Assembly (NCBI GenBank): GCA_003233055.1
Contig: QIKP01000055.1
Location: forward strand, 16,722-80,721
DNA from: Planctomycetaceae bacterium
GTDB taxonomy: Bacteria > Planctomycetota > Planctomycetia > Pirellulales > Lacipirellulaceae
DNA length: 64,000 bases
Direction: 5' to 3'
Shown here one piece after another: positions 1 through 8,464 of the stretch; the first letter of the stretch is position 1; every line of letters starts with the position of its first letter. The notes under the pieces were generated by a model. It did no database searches. It saw only the letters and a list, made by a program, of their open reading frames with translations, and was not told where the DNA came from. The translations under genes were made by a program, and so were the position numbers.

Positions 1-1
1 G

Positions 2-424
2 TCCGCCCGTGACGATCTGTGGAGCCACGCCCTCGAACTGGGGCAGTTGCAACCGATTACCGGCCTGGGGCTCAACGGATACCGCGCCAATAGCTGGACC
101 TACCCCCACAATCTTTTTCTCGAAGTATGGGTCGAAGGGGGGGCGGTTGGCCTGACGCTATTGCTTCTGGCTGGTGCCGTCTTTTTGCATGGAGCGTGGC
201 GATCTCGGCACCAAATATCGAGTGCCGCAGTCGCCGCCCTCGTGCTGGCAACCGTTGCAGCGCAAACCAGTGGCGACCTGTTCGACAGCCGGGGCGTCTT
301 CCTGCTTATGGCTCTCATTTCGCCGGTAGCCGCTGTGCAACCCAACGCCGTGCGATGGAGTAACAACACGATTCGTGCGAGAAAACCATTGCCCTCAGGC
401 GATGCAAAGCCGGCAATGGCCTAA
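2..424 (+). CDS. O-antigen ligase-like membrane protein, C-terminal part
   Basis: The frame is open from the window edge, so the gene starts upstream; the ORF track begins at an internal TTG. About 140 residues are visible. The segment TYPHNLFLEVWVEGGAVGL fits the conserved region of Wzy_C/O-antigen ligase (RfaL, ExoQ) proteins, where the His-Asn lies in a periplasmic loop before the last membrane helices. Two hydrophobic segments follow. Such proteins polymerise or ligate surface glycans at the inner membrane. It converges on the polysaccharide operon that follows on the minus strand, which suits that role. Only the tail is seen, so polymerase and ligase cannot be told apart. Confidence 0.7.
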   Translation, partial: SARDDLWSHALELGQLQPITGLGLNGYRANSWTYPHNLFLEVWVEGGAVGLTLLLLAGAVFLHGAWRSRHQISSAAVAALVLATVAAQTSGDLFDSRGVFLLMALISPVAAVQPNAVRWSNNTIRARKPLPSGDAKPAMA

Positions 425-451
425 CGGCGGCCGGCTCTTCACCCAGTAGGT

Positions 452-466
452 CGGGCTTCGAGCCCG
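452..466. repeat. Short hairpin repeat CGGGCT-TCG-AGCCCG
   Basis: Perfect 6-bp stem with a 3-nt loop just after the O-antigen ligase-like gene. A sister hairpin (CGGGCT-gga-AGCCCG) lies at 8421-8435, and both are next to a CAGTAGG word on the same side of the stem. Could serve as a terminator stem, but no U-run follows. Confidence 0.5.
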
Positions 467-521
467 ATGCCCTTTCCCTGACACTATTTTCACCCGACGC
501 TGCCGCTAACCCTGGAGCCCC

Positions 522-543
522 CCGACGAGGCGTAGCTCGTCGG
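522..543. repeat. Dispersed hairpin, CCGACGAG-GCGTAG-CTCGTCGG
   Basis: Perfect 8-bp stem with a GCGTAG loop, lying between convergent genes. It belongs to a family with further copies at 30827-30848, 50092-50109, 50139-50158 and 55183-55204. See findings for the compensatory change. Confidence 0.75.
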
Positions 544-599
544 CTATTCGGATTTTGCTACTTCCACAACGACCGAACTCGCTGGTTGCGGAAGCAAGC

Positions 600-1541
600 T
601 CAAGCGGCGATGGCGACTTTGGTGGACGGCATCGCTTCGACGGCGGCAACGATCGCGGCGCGGTCCATGCCGTACTGCGAGCGCAAATATTGCTGGCTTC
701 CAACGACCGACGAAAAGGTATTGCGCAAGCCAATTCGTTGGAAGTGACGTGGCATAACACCCGCTTCCATGAGATTTTCGGCCACCGCGCTGCCGAGACC
801 TCCTTCCACCGTATGCTCTTCGATGGTTAGAAGACCCCCTGTTTCACGGGCAGCTCGTACGAGGACTTCGACATCGAGCGGCTTCAAGGTATGCACGCTG
901 AGCACTCGGCAATGGCATCCCTTGCTCTTCAGTTCCTCCGCTGCCGCTAGGGCTTCGCCAAGAATTCCGCCAGTGGCGACCAGCGTGCAGTCGTCCCCTT
1001 CTCGCAATTGACGAATTTTTCCTAGCTCGAATTGCTCTCCCGGCTGCTGGGTGTTTTCGGCGGCTGATTTGTCGAGCCGAAGGAAGGACGTCCCAGGTTG
1101 GGTGGCGAGCGCTTCGGTCGCTTCGGCCGCTTCCCATTTGTCGCCTGGTGCGACAACGGTCAAGCCGGGCAACGACCGCATGATGGCGAGGTCCTCGGTC
1201 GCATGGTGGGAAATTCCCAACGCACCGTAACTGAAACCTCCGCCGATCGAAACGACGTTGACATTGCAGTCGTGATAGGCGGCGTCGTTGCGAATTTGCT
1301 CCAGGCATCGCATGAAGACAAAATTGGCGATCGAGTAGGTGAATACAACATGCCCCTCCAGTGCCAGTCCCGTCGCGAGGCCGGTCATGCTTTGTTCGGC
1401 GACACCCGCATTGATAAATTGCTTCGGGAATCGCTCGCGAAAATCATCGAGCACCCCGAAGCCGAGGTCACCCGTGATCAGTACGATACGCGGATCGGCT
1501 TCGGCCATGCGCGTGAGTCGTTCGATAAATTCGTCTCTCAT
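600..1541 (-). CDS. Transketolase C-terminal subunit (split transketolase)
   Basis: 313-residue product with the pyrimidine-binding and C-terminal domains of a transketolase. INAGVAEQSM near residue 45 carries the Glu that activates thiamine diphosphate, and HHATEDLA near residue 110 is the usual substrate-phosphate segment. The start is the ATG at 1541, which overlaps the N-terminal subunit gene by 4 bp (ATGA); the longer ORF in the track is read-through. With its partner it would transfer two-carbon ketol units between sugar phosphates. Its place at the end of a polysaccharide operon suggests a dedicated sugar pathway and not the central pentose phosphate pathway; that is inference. Confidence 0.88.
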   Translation of the reverse strand: MRDEFIERLTRMAEADPRIVLITGDLGFGVLDDFRERFPKQFINAGVAEQSMTGLATGLALEGHVVFTYSIANFVFMRCLEQIRNDAAYHDCNVNVVSIGGGFSYGALGISHHATEDLAIMRSLPGLTVVAPGDKWEAAEATEALATQPGTSFLRLDKSAAENTQQPGEQFELGKIRQLREGDDCTLVATGGILGEALAAAEELKSKGCHCRVLSVHTLKPLDVEVLVRAARETGGLLTIEEHTVEGGLGSAVAENLMEAGVMPRHFQRIGLRNTFSSVVGSQQYLRSQYGMDRAAIVAAVEAMPSTKVAIAA

Positions 1542-2341
1542 GCTACTTCCTTTAGTTCCTGCAGTGCCGCGGCCAGTTCTTCGCCCTGGGGACTGCGGTA
1601 ATGCCAAAGCACGGAGTCTTCCATGAACGAGACTCCTTTTCCCTTGGTGGTATGTGCCAATACGCAAGTTGGCTTGCCGGGAGCCGACGTTTCGAGTCGC
1701 TCACGCAACTTGGCGTGGTCGTGGCCATCGACCTCCTCGACGTGCCAGCCAAAGCTACGCCATTTGTCGGCGAACGGCTCCAGCGCGAGTGTCTCGGAGA
1801 CCGACGCCAAGCTTTGGATTTTATTGAAGTCGACGATTGCCACGAGGTTGTCGAGTTGGTGGTGGGCGGCAAACAAGATCGATTCCCAGTTGGAGCCTTC
1901 GTCACATTCGCCATCGCCCAGCAGCACAAAAACTCGGTGCCCCGCGCCCCGCAACTTGGCGGAGTAAGCCATCCCCGTGCCGACAGGCAACCCATGCCCC
2001 AGTGACCCGGTGGAGAACTCCACACCCGGAATCCCTTTATGCGAAACATGCCCGCTCAGCTTGGAGCCATCTTGATAGTGAGTGCGAAGGTTTTCTACCG
2101 GGAAAAAACCGACCTCCGCTAGCGCGGCATAGACGCCTGCGCCGGCGTGCCCCTTACTGAGGAGGAACCGATCACGATCTGCTTTGCGAGGGTCTGCAGG
2201 GTCGATGTTCATTACCGAACCGTAGAGCACCGCCACGATGTCGGCCATCGACAAGATGGCACCGACATGAGAGCTTCCTCCGCGGCTGGTCATGTGGACC
2301 GCATCGATCCGAATTTTTCGAGCGAGTTCTTGAGTATTCAT
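1538..2341 (-). CDS. Transketolase N-terminal subunit (split transketolase)
   Basis: 267 residues covering only the diphosphate-binding domain. It shows SKGHAGAGVYAAL, then the ThDP/Mg motif GDGE (residues 142-145), followed about 25 residues on by the VDFN Asn. A full-length transketolase is about 650 residues; here the enzyme is split into two cistrons overlapping by 4 bp, so translation is probably coupled. The methyltransferase gene ends 25 bp upstream. Split transketolases occur in many bacteria and archaea and also in aminoshikimate-type clusters, so substrate cannot be assigned from sequence. Confidence 0.88.
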   Translation of the reverse strand: MNTQELARKIRIDAVHMTSRGGSSHVGAILSMADIVAVLYGSVMNIDPADPRKADRDRFLLSKGHAGAGVYAALAEVGFFPVENLRTHYQDGSKLSGHVSHKGIPGVEFSTGSLGHGLPVGTGMAYSAKLRGAGHRVFVLLGDGECDEGSNWESILFAAHHQLDNLVAIVDFNKIQSLASVSETLALEPFADKWRSFGWHVEEVDGHDHAKLRERLETSAPGKPTCVLAHTTKGKGVSFMEDSVLWHYRSPQGEELAAALQELKEVA

Positions 2342-2366
2342 GATGTTACGGAGCGGGAGGATGCGT

Positions 2367-3338
2367 TTATGCCGCCGATGAAGGGGAGCGAGAAAGGAAA
2401 GCCGCTGACGGGCGGCTCACAAACATCGAGGAGAGCGTCGCCAAGGTTTCGGCTGGTTTGCTTGCGAACCGACTATCCAAGGGAATCGCCGACGCTTGCA
2501 ATTGCCGAAGCGATGGGGCATCAGGTTCGGCTTCCATGAGCAGTACCTCTTGCTCGCTCTGGGCGTATATCTGCTCGAAGTCGTCGCATTGCAGCCGGTT
2601 CATGTACATGTAGCGATTGCCTGCCAAACGATCCCACTGCCGGTCGTTGTAACGCAGGAAGTGAAACGCCGGCAGCGACTTGTCGACATGAGAAAAATGA
2701 TCGCTGTGGTCGATGCAATGGACGAACAAGCCTCGCTCACGGAGGACGCGGTTTCCTTCTCGCAAGATGCCAACGAGCGTTTCTCGCGGGATATGCTCGA
2801 AGACGTTGCTCGAGACATGAAAGTCGATGGAATTTGCCGCAAGATCGAGGCGAGTTGCATCGGCGGGTGCAAGGTACTCGATGTGGGCAAGCCGAAGCAG
2901 TTCGTTCAGGCCTTGCTTTTCGACATCCCAACAGAGTAACTGGTCAAGCCGGTTCGGTTGATACTCCAGGCCATCGAGACTCTCCAGGAAATCCTCAGGA
3001 TTCCTTTGGAGGTAGGCAATGTCTTCGGCAATCAGCTCGACTTTCAAATAGTGATTCAGATCGACGGTGATGACTCGTTCGGCACCCAAAATCCACATCA
3101 CGATCGGAAGATTCAGCCGGCGTCCGGTACCGACTTCCATGCAGGTCCCCCCGGCAATCTTCCCGCCCTGGGCCAAAATCGCTCGCGCCATTCGAGCGGC
3201 GGCTTCGATTTGCGAACTTGGGTTCAGTCGGCGCAGCGCACCAAACCGCCGCTGCATCCAGTAGTAGGCAGGGTAGCTCATGCGGGCTGGCAACTTGGCC
3301 AGCGTGCTTTGAATCGCCGCTTTCACTCTCCAATCCAT
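2367..3338 (-). CDS. SAM-dependent methyltransferase, class I
   Basis: 323 residues from the ATG at 3338, which has a good ribosome site (GGGAGG, 6-nt spacer); the upstream in-frame ATG at 3356 lacks one. CMEVGTGRR near residue 66 is the glycine-rich SAM-binding motif I, and VITVDLN near residue 88 ends in the acidic residue expected for the ribose. A later segment with HVSSNVFEHI and EGNRVLRERGLFVHCID matches the motifs of polysaccharide-cluster methyltransferases. It probably methylates a sugar or glycan intermediate of this operon. No substrate-specific motif was recognised. Confidence 0.75.
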   Translation of the reverse strand: MDWRVKAAIQSTLAKLPARMSYPAYYWMQRRFGALRRLNPSSQIEAAARMARAILAQGGKIAGGTCMEVGTGRRLNLPIVMWILGAERVITVDLNHYLKVELIAEDIAYLQRNPEDFLESLDGLEYQPNRLDQLLCWDVEKQGLNELLRLAHIEYLAPADATRLDLAANSIDFHVSSNVFEHIPRETLVGILREGNRVLRERGLFVHCIDHSDHFSHVDKSLPAFHFLRYNDRQWDRLAGNRYMYMNRLQCDDFEQIYAQSEQEVLLMEAEPDAPSLRQLQASAIPLDSRFASKPAETLATLSSMFVSRPSAAFLSRSPSSAA

Positions 3339-3389
3339 TGGAGCCTCCCGGTCCATCGTGGCAAAGCAGGCTCCTCGCAATCCATTGCG

Positions 3390-4541
3390 CTAAGCTACCC
3401 TCGTTCGGCTTTGCGTGTTCGCTTGGTAGAACTCCTGAATGCATCCACAAACGTAGAGCACGTCTTCGTCCAGCAAGGAAGTATTCAGAGGCAGCATTAA
3501 CATCCGTTCAAACAGCTTTTCTGTAAAGGGCAGCTTCTGATCAAAACCAAGGGCGGGAAACTGATGCACGGCTTTGCCGCTCCATTGGACCAGGGTCCCG
3601 ACGCCACGAGATTTTAGGTAATCTTGCAATCGGTCGCGATCGGAGGCTTCGATCTCAAAGTTTTGGAAAATATCGAAGTGCTTCGGGCTACTGTCGGGGG
3701 CAGGAGGGAGGACCAAATCTTCGTGTCCACTTAGTTCGCCGTGGTAGATGCTAGCAATCTCGCGACGCCGGGCGATGTCCGCATCGTAGGAGGCGAATTT
3801 ATGGTTCAGGATGGCTGCTTGGAGATTATCAAGGCGGGAGTTCAGGCCCCAAGCGACGACCTCCCCCTCCTCGTTCCGACCATGGTCTCGCAGCAATTTG
3901 ACCTGCCGATAAACCTCCTCGTCGCTGGTGATCAAACAACCGCCATCTCCTAGGCATCCCAGCGTCTTCGCCGGATAGAAGCTGATGCACCCCGCCACGC
4001 CAAACGTGCCAGCGTGGCGGCCCTTGTACGTTGATCCAAGCGATTGGGCCGCATCTTCGATTATCAGCAGGTCGTGACGGTCGGCGATCTCTTGCAAGGC
4101 GTCCATGTCGGCGGTTCGCCCATTCAGTTGCGTCGGCATGATCGCCCTGGTTCGCGGGGTAACGGCTCGCTCGACCGCCTGGGGGTCGATCAGATGATCG
4201 TCACCGCAGTCGACCGGCACCGGTGTCGCGCCGGCGAAATGCACGGCCGCCGGCGTAGCGACCATCGTGTGGGAGCAAAAAATCACTTCGTCGCCTGGCC
4301 CGATCCCCGCCGCACGCACAGCAAAATGGAGGGCGTCGGTCGCGTTGGCCAGTCCGAGCACGTACTTGCTGCCAACGTATTGGGCGACCGACTGCTCGAA
4401 GTCCGCCAGGTCCTTTTGCATGATGTAAGCACCCCGACGGCCCACCTCTTGCACGATCGAGAGGATGGCCTCTTCGTCCGACTTAAAGACGGAGGGATAG
4501 TTGAAAAAAGGGACCGTTCGTTTGTTTTCGGAGTGCGACAC
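3390..4541 (-). CDS. DegT/DnrJ/EryC1/StrS-type sugar aminotransferase
   Basis: 383 residues, normal for this PLP-dependent family that aminates nucleotide-linked keto sugars. The cofactor residues are visible: IEDAAQSLGS (Asp near 163) and FYPAKTLG, where Lys192 should form the Schiff base, followed by GDGG. The N-terminal NATDALHFAV segment fits the phosphate-binding site. It is the more canonical of two DegT-like genes in this operon; a GNAT gene immediately upstream (4587-5237) could N-acylate its amino product. The keto-sugar substrate is unknown. Confidence 0.9.
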   Translation of the reverse strand: MSHSENKRTVPFFNYPSVFKSDEEAILSIVQEVGRRGAYIMQKDLADFEQSVAQYVGSKYVLGLANATDALHFAVRAAGIGPGDEVIFCSHTMVATPAAVHFAGATPVPVDCGDDHLIDPQAVERAVTPRTRAIMPTQLNGRTADMDALQEIADRHDLLIIEDAAQSLGSTYKGRHAGTFGVAGCISFYPAKTLGCLGDGGCLITSDEEVYRQVKLLRDHGRNEEGEVVAWGLNSRLDNLQAAILNHKFASYDADIARRREIASIYHGELSGHEDLVLPPAPDSSPKHFDIFQNFEIEASDRDRLQDYLKSRGVGTLVQWSGKAVHQFPALGFDQKLPFTEKLFERMLMLPLNTSLLDEDVLYVCGCIQEFYQANTQSRTRVA

Positions 4542-4586
4542 GTTGGAATTCCTTTTCCGGGTGATGTCGGTGAATGCCCTGCTCGA

Positions 4587-5237
4587 CTAGGCCGCCTGCT
4601 GAGGAGGCAACGGAGCCGCTTCGGGAATGTCGTAGGTATAGACGAGTGACGGGTCGCCCGCATGGATTTCTAGCTCGGAATGCTGGACAGCGCTGAGCGA
4701 TTCATAAAATCGTTGCGCGCTCCCCTGTTTCGCGCCCGTGACGATGCGAATGCTGCCAACCTGTCGGTCGCGAAATTCGGCCACCAACTCCCCAAAAAGC
4801 TGCTTGCCAATGCCGAGCCGCTGGCAATGCTGATCGACGCAAAAATTAAGGATCTCCGCACTTGGGAGCTGTAAATCTCGGTGCCGAGAGGGGTAGAGTA
4901 GCGTTTCGGCGACGCGACGAAGTCTCGCTGTGGACAATAGCTTCGGCAGCAGCGTGACGACCGCTCGCAGGCCGCCAGTCATCAGGAAATTCCGATAAAC
5001 CTTCTTCGTGTCGGTCGAGCCGCAAATGAAGCCGAAGACTCGCCCTTCGCTGACTGCGGCGATGAGAAAGGCGTGGGGCGATCGTGACAGTGACCGATAA
5101 AGCCGCTGCAAAAAATCAGCTCCCAGGCTACTCAGGAATCCCTGTCCGATCTCTTGTTGGTGAAGGTTGGCCAACTGGGAAAAATAGGAGTCGGGCGCGT
5201 CGCGCGTGATCCGTTCGATTTGATAGGGAGTCTTCAT
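4587..5237 (-). CDS. GNAT-family N-acetyltransferase
   Basis: 216 residues. The start at 5237 overlaps the stop of the upstream aminotransferase by one base (TGATG), which implies translational coupling. CQRLGIGKQLFGELV has the Q-x-x-G-x-G acetyl-CoA pyrophosphate loop (motif A) in the second half, preceded by a beta strand AEILNFCVD. Around residues 75-110 there is a basic hydrophobic stretch not typical of the minimal fold. Lying between two sugar aminotransferases, it is a good candidate for acylating an amino sugar; acyl donor and acceptor are not known. Confidence 0.75.
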   Translation of the reverse strand: MKTPYQIERITRDAPDSYFSQLANLHQQEIGQGFLSSLGADFLQRLYRSLSRSPHAFLIAAVSEGRVFGFICGSTDTKKVYRNFLMTGGLRAVVTLLPKLLSTARLRRVAETLLYPSRHRDLQLPSAEILNFCVDQHCQRLGIGKQLFGELVAEFRDRQVGSIRIVTGAKQGSAQRFYESLSAVQHSELEIHAGDPSLVYTYDIPEAAPLPPQQAA

Positions 5238-6376
5238 CAGGCAGCCTCCTGCAATAGTTCGACAGCGCGGCCAATGTAACGGCGGGTCACGCGGCGATGC
5301 GTCGGCAACGAGACGACTTCCGCAGCTCTTTGCTCGGCATGGGGGCACGAATCCGCCTGGTAATTCACTTGCTCGGCGTTCCGTTGCGTGAGCGGATGGA
5401 TCGGCGTGTTGTACCACTCCGCCAGTTCAATGCCTTGCTGACTCGCGTTGGCGAGCAACCGAGGTTTGTCGGGAACTCGCAGTGGGTAGCGAGCAAAGAC
5501 CGCCTCGTCTCCGTCGTTGATCAAGGGGTGCGTGACGTGGGGCGAATCGACGCCTGCTTGATACTGCTCGACCACCTGCCGAGCATGGGAGGCGTGTTGC
5601 TCGACGTGGCCCAACGCGCGGAAGAGCCGGCGGCGGAATCGTGGAGCCATGCCCCATCGAAAATCGTGAGACGCCCCGTTCCCCTCTTCCGGAATGGCGT
5701 TGTAGTTGCCCTTAGCCAAGCCGATTTTGGAGGATCGGTGAAACAGCCTCCGAAGCGTCCAGTACCACTGAGGGCGATAAAGGGCCCAGTAGGCGAGGTA
5801 CTGCGCCTCCAGCTTTAGCTGCGGTAACAAGCCAGGATTTCCGAGCGACTGATGCTCTTTTTCTAAACGCTCAAAAAGCTCAGGGTGATTGGCGGTCGCG
5901 CTGCCACCTAGGCCGGCGACGATCGGCTTCCCCCACTCGTAAGAGTAAAAGGCGGCTGCCCCGAAGGTCCCAACTCGCTGGCCATCAATTTTCGAGGCCA
6001 AGGTATGGCAGCAATCTTCGATGACCGGGAGACCCCATTTCTCAGCCACCTTCAGAATGCGTTGGATGTCGGCAGGAATTCCAAAGGTGTGCTGCACCAC
6101 AATGGCTTTGGTACGCGCATCGAGCTTCTGTTCCAAGTCCCGGGCGTCGAGATTGAATCCGTCGCCGGTGATGTCGATGAACAACGGGCGAGCGCCGGTT
6201 GCCATGATCCCCTCGGGAACCGCAAGGCAAGTGAACGCCTGCGTGGCCACCTCATCGCCGCTGCCGATGCCGAGCGCCTGGAGAATCGAGTAGAGCGCCA
6301 CCCGCCCACGGAAGTAAGTCAGCTTCGGCAGGCAGAAAGTCGGTTCGTCGGAGGGGGAATTCGTTAACCGGGTCAT
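5237..6376 (-). CDS. DegT/DnrJ-like PLP aminotransferase, divergent
   Basis: 379 residues from the ATG at 6376, which overlaps the upstream GT2 gene by 4 bp; the track's 505-residue version is an overextended frame. The fold is DegT-like: VIEDCCHTL (Asp121) and FYSYEWGKP, where Lys150 takes the Schiff-base position but in a setting (EWGKPI) unlike the usual S-x-x-K. It then shows GLGG. Divergence at the cofactor Lys and a long C-terminal region rich in Arg/His suggest a different substrate from the second DegT gene downstream. It may act on a sugar or on another ketone. Confidence 0.82.
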   Translation of the reverse strand: MTRLTNSPSDEPTFCLPKLTYFRGRVALYSILQALGIGSGDEVATQAFTCLAVPEGIMATGARPLFIDITGDGFNLDARDLEQKLDARTKAIVVQHTFGIPADIQRILKVAEKWGLPVIEDCCHTLASKIDGQRVGTFGAAAFYSYEWGKPIVAGLGGSATANHPELFERLEKEHQSLGNPGLLPQLKLEAQYLAYWALYRPQWYWTLRRLFHRSSKIGLAKGNYNAIPEEGNGASHDFRWGMAPRFRRRLFRALGHVEQHASHARQVVEQYQAGVDSPHVTHPLINDGDEAVFARYPLRVPDKPRLLANASQQGIELAEWYNTPIHPLTQRNAEQVNYQADSCPHAEQRAAEVVSLPTHRRVTRRYIGRAVELLQEAA

Positions 6377-7494
6377 GCTGCCTGCCCCCAGGAGGAGGGA
6401 AAAGAGGGAGACTCCGGCATCGCTTTTCCTTGCCAACGCGACACGAGCATCCCCGCCCATGCGCCAAGGCCATACCCGTAGTGGGTTACCGAAAACAATA
6501 GAAGCAAAAATGGTAGCAGCAGTGGTGAACGATTTCGGACCGCTTCCCGGGAAGAAAACCAAGCGGCCGTGAGCCAGTAAAGGGCTATCGGAGCGGTCGC
6601 CATTGCGGCATAGGCGGGTGCGAACAAGCCAATCACCACGGCCAACAGGTTCCATGCCACGAAAAGTGGGGGAATCCAATTCCGCGACGATCGCATACGA
6701 GTCTCGGTGAAACGATCCGCGTAAAAAACCCAGAACGCCCCTTGGTAGACCCATCGGGCATAGTCCTGCAGGCCCGTGCGAGGATAGTAGGTGCAGCGGA
6801 CGGCAGGGTCCAAGACGATTTTTCCGCCATGGGCAACCAGCCGCAAGTTGAATTCGCGGTCCTGAGTTCTCAGCAGTCCTCGGTTGAATAAACCAATCTT
6901 GGCAAACACCTCACGGCGGTAGCAGCCACAAAAAACCGTGTCGACCTCTCGTGGCTCGGCACTCTTGACGCCTGTCCGGTAGACCGCGTTTCCAGCAGCG
7001 AAAGGGTGCGAGATGGCAATCCCCACCGCCTGCTGCCATGCTCCCTCTCCCGAGCTGGTAACACGAACTCCCCCCATGTTGTCGGCGTCGTACTCGTCGA
7101 GCCCACGAACCAGTCGGCTAATGTAATCCGACTCGTACTCCGCATGGGCGTCGATTCGCATGACCACCTCGGAATCGGTCGCTTCGATAGCGAGGTTCAA
7201 CGCGGCCGGCTTGTTCCTTTGGGGATTGTCGAGCAATCGAATGTTTGAAAACCGTTTCGCGTACTGGGCGACGATCTCTCGCGTCTGGTCGTCACTCATG
7301 CCATCCACGACGACGATGTCGAGAAATCGGAGGTCGTAGTCGTTCGCGAGAATCGAGTCGAGACACCGTGCAAGGTACTTTTCTTCGTTGCGACAAGGAA
7401 TAATCACCGCCACGCGCTTGGTACCGCGAGAGGGGACAGCTTCGGGGCGGGCCACGTGATCGTCTTCGAGATTTTGAGGCCGAATGGTTTTCAT
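6373..7494 (-). CDS. Family 2 glycosyltransferase, membrane-anchored
   Basis: 373 residues from the ATG at 7494 (4-bp overlap with the upstream sugar transferase gene). The GT-A fold starts at VAVIIPCRNEEKYL near residue 28, followed by VVVDGMSDDQT and an RIDAHAEYE segment holding the metal-binding Asp. Two to three hydrophobic helices lie at the C terminus, as in ExoA/succinoglycan-type GT2 enzymes. It should add a sugar to the lipid-linked intermediate on the cytoplasmic face of the membrane, acting after the initiating transferase encoded just upstream. Confidence 0.88.
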   Translation of the reverse strand: MKTIRPQNLEDDHVARPEAVPSRGTKRVAVIIPCRNEEKYLARCLDSILANDYDLRFLDIVVVDGMSDDQTREIVAQYAKRFSNIRLLDNPQRNKPAALNLAIEATDSEVVMRIDAHAEYESDYISRLVRGLDEYDADNMGGVRVTSSGEGAWQQAVGIAISHPFAAGNAVYRTGVKSAEPREVDTVFCGCYRREVFAKIGLFNRGLLRTQDREFNLRLVAHGGKIVLDPAVRCTYYPRTGLQDYARWVYQGAFWVFYADRFTETRMRSSRNWIPPLFVAWNLLAVVIGLFAPAYAAMATAPIALYWLTAAWFSSREAVRNRSPLLLPFLLLLFSVTHYGYGLGAWAGMLVSRWQGKAMPESPSFPSSWGQAA

Positions 7495-8159
7495 GCGGCT
7501 TTCCTTAACTCGATCGCCTGGGTCGCGGGCGTTGGCTTGTCGTAGGTAGCAATCTCGCGCGGCACAAAGTCGGAATTCAACAGTTTGCCGAAGGTGTAGC
7601 TGATGATTTTGAGGTCGGTCCACAAAGAATGCTGTCGCGCGTATTTCAGTTGAAGCAGTAGCTTCGTGGGGCGAATGAGTTCCAAGTAAGCCTGGTCCGG
7701 GTCCTCGGCACCTGCTAGCACGGCCCCTTCGTCGGAGTTCCAAATCGACGCCCAGTCCGTTATGCCGGGCCGCATCGTAAGGATGAGTTGCTCCTGCTCG
7801 GTGTAAAGATCGACGTATTCCTGCACCTCGGGACGCGGGCCCACGAAGCTCATTTGGCCCAACAAGACATTGAATAGCTGCGGCAGCTCATCGAGCTTGA
7901 ACCGGCGAAGCACCTTGCCAGCACGGGTGATTCGCACGTCGGAGGCGGAAGTCGACGAGCCCCCCAACCGCTCGGCGTTGGCAACCATCGTGCGGAATTT
8001 TGCAATCTTGAACGGCTTGTTGAATCGCCCCACACGGGTGCCCAGGTAGAGAATGGGTCCTGCCGATTCGAGTCGAATCAATACCGCGATCACCAGTAGC
8101 ACCGGGCTCACAGCAACTAATCCGACAGAGGCTAGCAATAGATCGAACGCGCGTTTCAT
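7491..8159 (-). CDS. Initiating sugar transferase (undecaprenyl-phosphate sugar phosphotransferase)
   Basis: 222 residues from the ATG at 8159 (GGAG about 6 nt upstream). One membrane helix near residues 6-28 is followed by the bacterial sugar transferase domain (PF02397): KIAKFRTMVANAERLGG, LDELPQLFNVLLGQMS and FVGPRPE. This short form (no N-terminal four-helix part) transfers a sugar phosphate from a nucleotide sugar to undecaprenyl phosphate and so starts repeat-unit assembly. It is the first gene of a seven- to eight-gene minus-strand operon with 1-4 bp overlaps at several junctions. The sugar it carries is unknown. Confidence 0.92.
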   Translation of the reverse strand: MKRAFDLLLASVGLVAVSPVLLVIAVLIRLESAGPILYLGTRVGRFNKPFKIAKFRTMVANAERLGGSSTSASDVRITRAGKVLRRFKLDELPQLFNVLLGQMSFVGPRPEVQEYVDLYTEQEQLILTMRPGITDWASIWNSDEGAVLAGAEDPDQAYLELIRPTKLLLQLKYARQHSLWTDLKIISYTFGKLLNSDFVPREIATYDKPTPATQAIELRKAA

Positions 8160-8464
8160 GCAAACTCCGGGCACTCGTCAATCAGAACGGGGCGCAACGC
8201 CTCTCAAGGCGACCGAAGGTAACTAGCAAACCGGCAATTCGAGGTCAATTGCGGCTCTTGCACTCGGAGAGGGAGAGAGCACCGAGTGCGCAACAGAAAC
8301 GGCTCATCACGCCAGGGTTGCTAGCAATCGTGGAACTGGCGGTCGTGTGGAGATCGATCGTGCTCTGGTGCCTTAGACGGAGGGCCGGAGCCGGCTACCG
8401 CAGCATCGGGCGAAAAGTGTCGGGCTGGAAGCCCGCCCTACTGGCCGTGAACGACCCGTCAGAT
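8160..8464. other. Intergenic region upstream of the polysaccharide operon
   Basis: About 300 bp between the 3' end of the protease gene and the start of the sugar transferase operon, so it should hold the operon promoter; I could not pick out a convincing -35/-10 pair. It contains the hairpin CGGGCT-GGA-AGCCCG at 8421-8435, a sister of the one at 452-466. No gene is visible. Confidence 0.5.
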
